DNA from: Cylicocyclus nassatus | Lineage: Eukaryota > Nematoda > Chromadorea > Rhabditida > Strongylidae | Direction of reading: 5' to 3' | Assembly (NCBI GenBank): GCA_958299035.1 | Contig: CATQJL010000112.1 | Coordinates: 1,410,123-1,474,122 of the forward strand | Length of the DNA: 64,000 nucleotides | Part shown: positions 55,317 through 64,000 of the stretch, one piece after another | Layout: every line of letters starts with the position of its first letter | Position numbering within the stretch: the stretch's first letter is position 1 | Program-made: the position numbers and the translations under genes | The notes under the pieces: model-generated | The model's input: the letters and a program-made list of their open reading frames with translations, nothing else | The model's database searches: none | What the model was told of the DNA's origin: nothing

Positions 55317-58300
55317 CATACGAATTTGGGCTTGCAAGAGTTTATAGGTTTCACACATTTGTTGAAACAGTAACAAAATCATTACTTTTCGTGGAGACAT
55401 TTATCAGCCCTAATTTTTTTCAATAAAGCAGATAAGTCAAAGTATGGTTATTGATAGTAGGTTTTATATAACGTTTATCATATAGCGTGGCCTACTTAAA
55501 AAAGGAAGTGCCAAAGTCTTCTATCGAATCTCTGGGTTTATGATCATTTTTCCGAAACCCGAACTTACTTCAACTTGCTAAAAATAGATGTACTTCAACT
55601 TGAACGTATGAAGGAATTATTTCTTCCGCGGTCAACGCTCTCCAGAAGAAAAAGATGTGGTCGTAGAGGGACAGTCACTCCTCGTGGGATGTTAATTTGC
55701 TGAAATAATGTAGTTTTTCTGGCTAGCACTTGACATCAAAGTCAATAATTGGGCAAACACTTTCGCTTTTCGCGAACAATGTTTGGTCGTGAGCACCTCA
55801 AGTTTTATAACCCGATTTCGAGGCGCACGTTTTGTAAGCGAGAAAAAATGACCCGGCGCGATTTTTCGCACAAAAAATCGAGTGCAAAAGCGCTTATCCC
55901 AAGACGCTTTTCTTTTAAAGAGCTTTCGTATACGAAAATCATGACTTCGAGCTAAGTGCTGCGGTGAAGTACAGGCCTATTTTCCATAAAGTTCCCAGAG
56001 TAGGACTAGTTCGTCATAAAAGCAGCCGAGTCTTATGTAGTAGTTTTTTACTCTGGCCTTAACAATAGCTTTGTCCAAGCAAAATTCAGTTCTCATTATA
56101 TGTTGCTTTTTTGTTCTCTGAAAATGATATTATTCCGACGCTTGGACACATACCGGTTCAGATATCCATGATTGTTGGTTAGAGGGGTGAGCCTAATTTC
56201 CTTCAGCTTTAGCCACTTAACATTTCAAAAGAGAATTCAATATATCACATGAATTATGGGAATTCATTTGCTGTAGTAATTCGTGAGAGCTCTTCATTCA
56301 GCGATCTGCGCTCCATCCTTGTCCCGATTTGATTTGCACAAATTTTATTGATAAGGTGAAAGCATTGGACTGTGAACCCTTCACCAGCATTATTGCTTTG
56401 CATTTGCCGTTTCAACCATAGTCTAACTTTACCGACAAGCAGCTTACTCCCTGCTTCATTGTTCTATCGTTTATGGATGTAGTTTGCGGATGTAGACCGG
56501 CGGCACAATAAACACATCGATGTGTCAGGTGGTCCTAAAAGTGATTTTACTTTCTTGAACAGGCGCCACTTTACGTATTCTCTAAGGTAGGCCTGAAAAA
56601 ATTCGGTGATTTTAACAATTGTTTCAGTAAATTATGGAGCGTCATGGGAAGGAGTAAAAAATTGTCTTGTATTTTATGAACCCGAAAGTATTCTCGCCTT
56701 TTTGAACAAGCGACATATTCCGGGGATAAATATTCATAGAAGATTCTGGTAATATTCAATGCATTTATTCATGCTCTTACAAACGACTGTCTTTATATTA
56801 GAATCCAACAGATGAGCTCTTAAAGAATCACCAAAAACGAAGACCCATGGTTTTTTTAAAGTCAAGTCCCGCGTTTTTTTTTAAATTTTGTAGCAGTGTA
56901 GTTTCCCCGAAGAAGTCCAAGTAACGATAAATAGAGCAAACCCTATGGGATAAAAAACAATTTTGTTCTTCTCCCCATAACTCGACATAATTTTTGACAG
57001 ACACAGCGCGGAACTTGACCATGGCAAAAACCTTGTGTGGCATTTCTAGTTCATTTTCTGAGACGTCTTTAGAACTGCAATGTAAAAATATTGAATAAAC
57101 TATTCATTTGAAAGAGCATGAAAAACTGCATCGAAATTTCTGTATATCCTCGTTCCACGGACTGTGCCGCTTGTTCAAAAAAGGCGAAAATACTTGCGGG
57201 ATAACTTAATGCTAACAGTTCTGATAGCGAAACTGTTGACCACATCAAGTCGAACACAGCTAGATATTTCCACGGCATTCGAGCATTGTTGTGAATGCTA
57301 AAGATCTGCTCGTATTTTAGGTGTTCTGTTATAGAATCATAAATCTCTGTTTACGAATTTACTCAAATTACAAAACACACAAATCATGAACAGTTAAAAA
57401 GAGAATTTCCAGAAGATCGAAAGATTAGAAAAAAAGAAAGCTGGCAGCTTGCAGTAGCTGAGAAGTTAAATTTTGGAGGAAAAGTCAATTTGTTTGAATT
57501 AAACGAGCAACATACAATAAAACAATCAAAATTAATTTTTCTAATCTGTCGAGAAAGCGTGCATTTAGGGCGACATGGCAAGAAGATTCTATAAAGAGGA
57601 ATTGGTTGTTACAAAATCAGAATCGTGCAAGAGTACTTCTCATTGTCAGTCTAGGCCTAACTAGATCTTCGTGGACTGAGAATGTTTTATGGAGTGCAAC
57701 AAAACGTGAGACACCATGTGCCGCACAGGTTTGGAACCGTTGAGCTAGACTTTTTTGTTTTTAGGAAGTAATTACAATTTAAGCTTGTACTCTTAATCGC
57801 TACTGAGACATACACGTAATTTCCTGTTGGATAAAATATTACACGAACTTGCCTTCATCCCATCAAGTTTCAGTGCAGGCATCATACAACATAATTAACA
57901 CAACTTAAATTTTAGAAATCTTTATCATACTCGTCTGGAATGGACAACCGTGCTCATCGGAGCATACACACACAACAGTACTACACAACATGCACGCGAA
58001 TCACTAGAGCATAAATAAACAATGGGAGAGGACACAACGGGGAGCGGAGGCAGCAAGGCACGCGTCTGCACTCCGTGACAGGACCCAGCGGCAGGACCGC
58101 AAATACACTGTTGCATAGCAAAACATTCATATATAAATTAACATAAACGTCACTTGCGAAACAAAGTGAAAACTGACTTTCGACGTGAGCAACATGCATC
58201 TTCAGGCACTATTTGTTGTTTGATACACATGAAAACAAGTGGGAAATATTGGAAACTTTGGACAAATGCATGACATAATATGCAGCCTAACGCTCAAGTG

Positions 58301-58436
58301 AATATATAGATGATATATATTGGTTTTGATGGGTAAGTAGTTGAACTATAGAACTCTCTGAATATCACAATTTTTAGGGGACTCCGGGATGGTAGGAAAG
58401 GCAAAAAAACGCTAAATGTTCAATGACTTCATGATT
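55317..58436. other. AT-rich interval downstream of LRP-1 without a recognised gene
   Basis: No frame here shows a protein-family motif. The last few hundred bases (about 57840-58436) are next to the LRP-1 stop codon at 58437 and probably contain its 3' UTR on the minus strand. No clear repeat pair was seen. Confidence 0.45.
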
Positions 58437-61400
58437 TTATACATCCGAAATTTCAGCCGGATTAGCTTCGAACACCGGATTCTCGACCAAAATGCTCTTG
58501 TCCTTCTCGGCCTTAGTGGGTCGTGGCGGAACGGCTGGCTTCATCGTGAGCTCCGCATTCGGTGCTAGGTCGAATATAATCAGAAAATGAAAAAAAGGAG
58601 AGAGGGCAGAAAATGATTAAGGCAAAGAATTTCTCACCTATAACATCATCACCGGTCCGTTGAGAACGGAAACTTGTTGCTCTTGACGTCGATGGTGTGT
58701 TTTCTAATGACACCATTTCAGTGCTATCTGATTCTAGGTCATATACAGGATTCGAGAAAGTTGTCGAACCAGCCTCGGCAGCCGCAATTTGCTGCATACT
58801 GTATTCGATCGGATTGGGGTCCTGCGACGAATGTGTGTACGGTGGAAGATTATGGTTCATACGGCACCCTTCAGTTTACCTGTTTACTTTCCAAAGCTGG
58901 ATTGCTAAACGAGATGACATTGCCGTGGAATGAGACGCTACTATCGGCGGCTTCATTCTTTTTTGATAGTAGGGCTCGTTTTCTATTGAAATGATTTGTT
59001 ATCTTTCTTCCTTTTTCTCTCTTTCTTCGCATACCTGTACAAGTTAACCCCAACGAAACCAACTAGTCCAACACAAGCAAACAATACCAGTAGGAGGAAG
59101 AGAGCCAGTAGCAGATTCTCCGAGAGACGGCCGATCAACTGAACTCTCGCAATAATTTCGAGTAACCCACAATTCAGCTGGTAACCTCGCACTTACCTTT
59201 CTGCTGACAGTGCTCGACTTATCGCAATTCTCGCCTTCGAAGTCGGGTGGACATTCACAAGTGCCGTCGAGCCTACACCTTCCACCATTAGTGCAAGTGC
59301 ACTGCTTGGGCATGATGAGCGCATCCACTCGAGCCGAACCACATGAGCCATCCTAGAGCAAGTTCACAGTTCTGGGAAAGCATAAGAGAGTGCTAAGGGA
59401 TCACTTACAGTTCCTGGGAAGACGTTGTCAGGACAAAGACAGGCGAATCCTTCATTTGGTAGCTGGACGCATATATGGCTACACCGAGCCTCGGCACATG
59501 AGCTTTTGGCTCTTGTCGAGTCGCGAGCATACCTAAGCATGCGATTTTTACTATGTGTGTATGCTGCAGAAGATAATTATAGGCACCGTCCGCCCTGAGT
59601 GATATTTTAGATGCTGTACAATAACGAGGCCCCTAACTATGTACTTGCCCAAGTCCCACGTCAAAAGGCGAAGTCAGATGCGAGAAAATCGCACCACAAG
59701 ATAGAAACGGGAGTGGTCGTCCCGCCCACCAAAGTGGTGATTTGAATAGGGTAATAATAGAAGTCCAAAATTGGGCTTGAGTGGGCCCGAAATTGTCGAA
59801 AATTAGCGCTTTATTATTATTAGACTTCAGTTTTGGGCACACTGAAGCCCAATTTGGGACTAGTAATTCCATATCACCAATTCTGATGGGCGCTGCGACC
59901 ACATCTCTACCCTTTGAAGCAATTTTTCCAATTCGGGATTCATCTTTCGCAGCGAGACTTGGAGTTAGGAGCCCTGCTATGGTACCCATTAAAATCTCAT
60001 CAATCGCCTTCAATTTGGGTGGACTGCAGAAAGATTACTTTCTCCTTCTCCAAGTTACGCTCAGACATTTTCCTACCTCAGAAATTTTTGGAATAATTGA
60101 TGAAATCGCACCTTTGACTGACTCTAACAGCGTGAACATCCTCCAAATCTGAAGCTAACACGGATACTCGTCCTCGTCCGAATTTATCTTGCACATAAAG
60201 CGTTTTCGTCTCACGTGATACCCAGTACAGATAATTTTCGAAGACATCGATTGCATATGGGGTATTTTTATCCCGTACAACCGTCTGTCGATCGGAACCT
60301 GAAAGGAACAATTGTCTGACTTTATAGCTACATGTTGCAGTGCTTACCATCAGGATTTACCGAGTCCACTTTTCGATATTTTGGATCTGCCCAGTAGATA
60401 CGATTTCCCTTGCCTTCATCTACAGCCATCGATGATGGAGAAAACACAAGGTCTTTGACGATAACCTGAATTTAAAATTCAGTGAAGTCACATGCAGAAA
60501 ACATGGGAAGTGAAATTTTGCAAAGAAATTTTCAATTTTTAGGTGAGAAGGTCTGTGATAAAACATCTCGATAACAAACTCTTGTCAAATCTTTTTTTGC
60601 CTTTCTAGTGGGATTATGGAGTTTATTTGTGAAAAAAATTCATCGATTCCATTTAGGGTTTTCGGAACTTGCCACAGTACAGTTCTCTGTGTAAAAAGCC
60701 ATAGAATTCCTGCCTTTGATTTGGCTTGGCGGTTGGAAGGCGGGGCGTGACCTAATTAAGACTAGATGATTATCAGAGAGCACGCGCGGGAGAGACGCGG
60801 ATTGCGTCGCGGGCGCGAGCGGCCTTAATTAGGTCATGAAGCCCCTCCTTACAGCCGCCAAACGAGTTGAATCAAAAGTTACCTCTCTATGCGTTCCATC
60901 CATATCGGCACACTCAATCTTTGCATGTAATCCAGCATCAGCATAGCAGATACGTCCAACAGACGGCAATGTCACTATGGCCGTTGGCATTTGTAGATGA
61001 CCTAGAATCCTCTTTTAGAAATCAGAAACTTCTAGAAACGAGAGGTAAACCTTACCGCTAACGACCTTCTTCAGATAACGCCCATCGGAAAGGGCTACGT
61101 AGACAGCTCCGGTGTTGGTGTTACTAATAGGCTCACTCATTCGCTTTCTTCTAGCCGCTGGCATCTGCATATCCATGTTGGAAACGGTTGTGATGAAGAT
61201 ATTACTGAAACCAATGCAATTTTCACCACCTTTCTTGTGAAAAAAACTTTTTCTAGGTTAAAAACCGTAAGAGGTTAAAAATTACCCCGTCAAATAATCC
61301 ACAGCCAGATTGGTAGGAGTTATGCCATTCGACTTGAAATCAAGGTCGAGCTTCTGTCCGACATGCGACTGATTGCCTTTTGGTTCTGAAGATCTATAGA

Positions 61401-64000
61401 TGGCATAGTTGCCACCATCAATCCAGAACTGAAGGGCTCGTCGTGGATCGAACGCAATTGCGATGAGATCATTGTCGTCCTCCTCAGCCTAGAAAACGCG
61501 GAAAATTGTGAACATAAAAATAAATGTTTCGCTTTTCAAAATTTGTTAGTCGAACTTTGATGTCCAAATTCTGAAAACTCTTTCGCAACTTACTAAATGC
61601 TTCCACTATGGAAATTATAGCTGCCCAGCAGTGGCGTACCGAGGGGGGGGGGAGGGTACCGCTCCCCCAAGGGTCGCGACTTGTTACTTGTAAAGAATTA
61701 AAGTGATTTTTGAAAACTTTTAAAGTTCAAATTAGCCTTGTAAAAAAATTTTTTTTGGGAGTGTGGCTGCCGCCACGCCCCCTTTTTTGAAATTTCGGGG
61801 CCAGGGAACAGCAAAAATTTTGGAAAGCATCTTTAAAATTTTTGGAATTTTTTGGGATATAAAAAAATTTTTTTCTCCGGAAATTTTTTTTCACCCGAAA
61901 ACTTTTTTGTCGCACCACCCCCCCCCCCCTCCGGACTGAAATCCTGGGTGCGCCACTGCTCCTACAGATTCATTAAGGGACCTGTTTTATTGCATATACT
62001 GTGCAGCAGAATACCAGGTAGAGGACAGTAACTGCCGGTTGGACCCATACCGAGACAGCTTTTACAAAATTGTAATGCGTGGAGGTGCGTGGTTATTGCA
62101 GTTGTTTGCGCGGGATCTTCCCTTTCGACCTCGGTTATACCTCTCGCGAGTAACAGCGCAAGTTAGACTGCTACGATCGTACGTATTTCTTCATAAGGCA
62201 CTTTGGGCAAGGAAGCCTTAGCATGTACGCATCTGTTTACAAAAGCTATGCGTCTGTATGTTCGTAGTCAGCGCGAGATGGATTTGTTACAAACATCTGG
62301 CAAATTGCCAGATCGCGCGAAGGCCGCGATTTGGCCCGAGGGCGAAGTATGACCAATGCTCTTGGCGACATAATGTCCTCTAGCCAATCGGCAAGCCAAT
62401 TTTGACATATATACGAAAAATTTTCGTTGCTTACGTGAGCCGCAGCATGTCGATTAACTCCGGCTCCATGCAACGCAACTTGGACGAGATCGTCATCGGA
62501 TGCAACCATGATGTTGGCTGGATCACCCTGGAACAGAAAAAATTTAATTTCTCTACTCTTTTCAATCTCAGCAAATCCGAGTGGACCACCAACCTTTGCC
62601 CTGCAATCTTTTCCAGTCATGGCTCCAACGACAACGTTGTTCTCGTAGTCTTCATGACATCTGCACAGGTACGAGCCCTTGGTGTTTAGGCACATCTGGG
62701 TGCATGTGTTGTTTCCAGCACATTCATCGATGTCCACGCAGTCGAACGGATTCTCCGGATCGGGTTTGAAGCCGTCACGGCAATGGCAGTAATAGCCACC
62801 ATCAGCAACATCTGGGATCATAGAATATTTGGGATTTAAGCACAGCCATAAAAGCTCCGAAAATCGTCAAGAATGACTATAAAATATCTAACCTGTGCAA
62901 AGATGTTTGCATCCTCCATTGTCGTTGTGGGATTCACAAGTCTTACCGTTCTTCTTGGCTAAAAATAATAAGTTGAAGTCTGCAGTTTTTTGACAGCATA
63001 ATCACATTATGGTAGGAAACTCCATTATTTTTCAATTACCTTATGGTATATGAGGCCGGCTTTTTACCCAGAAAATTCCTGTCCTCAGATCCACCTACAG
63101 ATAAGTCTTTTTTTCATTATAAGTACCCAGAATGATTACAAGTGTAAAGCGGCCTTATCTATATCGGATCCATCTTTACATGAATTTTCTGCGGGGAAAC
63201 CTTATATGCCAGATTTTGGGGTATCAAGAATCATTTCTGACAGCCACATTTCGATTTATGTATTCACTAACTAACGTTTCGAATCCTAGAAAAATTTCAA
63301 ATTCTGCTGTAAATTACTTTAGTAATACACCGTTACCAAGATGATTAGCCTTGAGTTACCCCTAAAAAGGTATGACATTGACCTAATGATTCGTACTGCA
63401 TTTATACTCATTTCAGTGGGTTCGAGCAAATTATATTCTTGAGCTAGCAAACATCAAGATAAGCTTACCACAACCGGATTCGTCTGAATGATCGCCACAA
63501 TCATCATTTCGGTCGCAAACAAGCGTTGAATTTATACATTTTCCATTCGAACACTAAAGATAATGTGTGGACTGATGGCTTGCTCAGCGGGTTATTGTTC
63601 GAGATTCAATTGTCTAAAGAACCAACCTTGAACTGGTCCATAGTGCAATCTCCATATTCAGAGAAGCTTGAGCACATGGACAAGTGTTCATCGGAGTAGT
63701 CGTTTGGACCGCAATCGTTGAAACCGTTGCAGAGCTGAGCGGAAGTTCAAATATCCAAAGAATATATAGAGAACGAAAATAGGAGATTACCTGCAAAATG
63801 TTGAGACACAGTCTTGAATGAGCACATCGGAATCGTAGTGGTGGATCGCACTGGGCGGAACGACATTCCGTTGAGGTTTCGTCCGAGTTGTCACCGCAGT
63901 CGTTGTCTCCGTCGCACATGAATTTGCGAGGGATGCAGACCGAGTTTGCGCACTCGAATTCAAACGGAGAGCATGGACGGCGATCCTACAGGGAAATAAG
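58437..64000 (-). CDS. lrp-1: LRP-1 (megalin/LRP2-like receptor), 3' part only
   Basis: A large endocytic receptor; in C. elegans it is needed in the epidermis for moulting and sterol uptake. From the window edge the minus strand encodes LDL-receptor class A repeats (63955-63790, about 63735-63630 and 63560-63470; [26 protein letters not shown]). EGF modules follow (62960-62890 and 62820-62560, with [11 protein letters not shown] calcium-binding type). Next come YWTD propeller exons (62540-62440, 61490-61285, 61190-61055, 61000-60886, 60467-60350, 60300-60095; [29 protein letters not shown]), an EGF (59535-59410) and another (59352-59195, CTCTNGGRC...[13 protein letters not shown]). The transmembrane exon contains [20 protein letters not shown] and splices to RKRALLSKK. 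The tail has FSNPAL, FSNPVY and VENPVF endocytosis-type motifs and PPRP, ending PAEISDV at 58440. The N-terminal bulk lies beyond the window. Confidence 0.95.
59582..60030. mobile_element. Inverted-repeat element in an LRP-1 intron
   Basis: GGCACCGTCCGCCCTGAGTG at the left faces a weaker complementary end GGGTGGACTGCAG near 60020. Inside, TCCAAAATTGGGCTTGAGTG (about 59763) pairs with CACTGAAGCCCAATTTGGGA (about 59840). The ACCGTCCnCC end resembles the inverted repeat at 10976-11345 in the Argonaute intron (GGCACCGTCCAC), suggesting one old family. Confidence 0.55.
60713..60877. mobile_element. MITE family 2, copy 5, next to a splice donor
   Basis: Ends are CCTTTGATTTGGCTTGGCGG and CCGCCAAACGAGTTGAATCA; the interior GCGTCGCGGGCGCGAGCGGC and CCTTAATTAGGTCATGAAGC match copy 3 closely. 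On the gene strand the LRP-1 exon ending in GTHRE is followed by GTAAC and then directly by the element. Confidence 0.85.
61629..61958. mobile_element. hAT-type MITE, family 3, copy 3
   Basis: Ends are CAGTGGCGTACCGAGGGGG and TGGGTGCGCCACTG, with poly-G at the left and poly-C at the right, AAAGGGTCGCGACTTG-like and AAATTTTTTTT tracts as in the copy at 35953. The 8-bp flanks (CTGCCCAG and CTCCTACA) do not match, so the duplication has decayed or one edge has changed. It lies in an LRP-1 intron. Confidence 0.78.

Noticed and set aside
1..64000. CRISPR arrays, phage genes, bacterial operons or toxin-antitoxin pairs
   Set aside because: No regularly spaced direct repeats with unique spacers and no prokaryotic genes are present; all recognised genes are intron-containing animal genes.

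Overview
This window is nuclear DNA of a parasitic (strongylid or hookworm-like) nematode. It shows short introns with TTTCAG-type acceptors, AATAAA polyadenylation signals, closely spaced co-directional genes in an operon-like series, an Argonaute of worm type, and orthologues of C. elegans genes that I remember as lying on chromosome I (exos-3, the NDUFB10 gene, a UPF0598 gene, mus-101, lrp-1). No prokaryotic or viral gene was recognised.

Layout. Positions 1-1288 are AT-rich repeat with many TTCGAATA-like motifs. A plus-strand Argonaute with N, PAZ, MID and PIWI parts runs from 1289 (first exon not found) to 13237; its long introns are full of transposon relics. From 13238 to 20692 no gene is recognised: this stretch has nested inverted repeats, a tandem repeat of about 170 bp, a 500-N gap whose two edges are laboratory SMART cDNA-primer sequence, and a hAT-type MITE. 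From 20693 to 34929 four plus-strand genes follow at operon-like spacing: exosome subunit RRP40, complex I subunit NDUFB10, a UPF0598 (C8orf82-like) protein, and TopBP1/MUS-101. Positions 34930-43415 are repeat-rich and gene-poor. An M14 metallocarboxypeptidase with a Thr-rich linker and a ShKT tail is on the minus strand at 43416-49417 (signal-peptide exon not found). Positions 49418-58436 hold repeats, a non-LTR retrotransposon relic, a 1.2-kb palindromic satellite-like element and a 725-bp fold-back mariner-type element. The 3' part of an LRP-1/megalin gene is on the minus strand from 58437 and runs past the window end.

Functionally the four central genes are housekeeping: RNA decay and processing, respiration, a probably mitochondrial unknown, and the DNA-damage checkpoint. 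This mix is typical of nematode operons. The Argonaute retains the DDH part of the slicer residues. The carboxypeptidase and LRP-1 are secretory or cell-surface proteins.

The accessory content is the most unusual part. At least six families of short non-autonomous DNA transposons can be delimited. They include five hAT-like copies (four with full or 7/8 8-bp target duplications), TTAA-flanked elements, a TA-flanked mariner fold-back, and a five-copy family of about 140-175 bp, two copies of which begin a few bases from a 5' splice site. I found no CRISPR array, phage or clearly new enzymatic system. The best leads are the copy-specific inner terminal repeats of the hAT family and the splice-site-adjacent MITEs.
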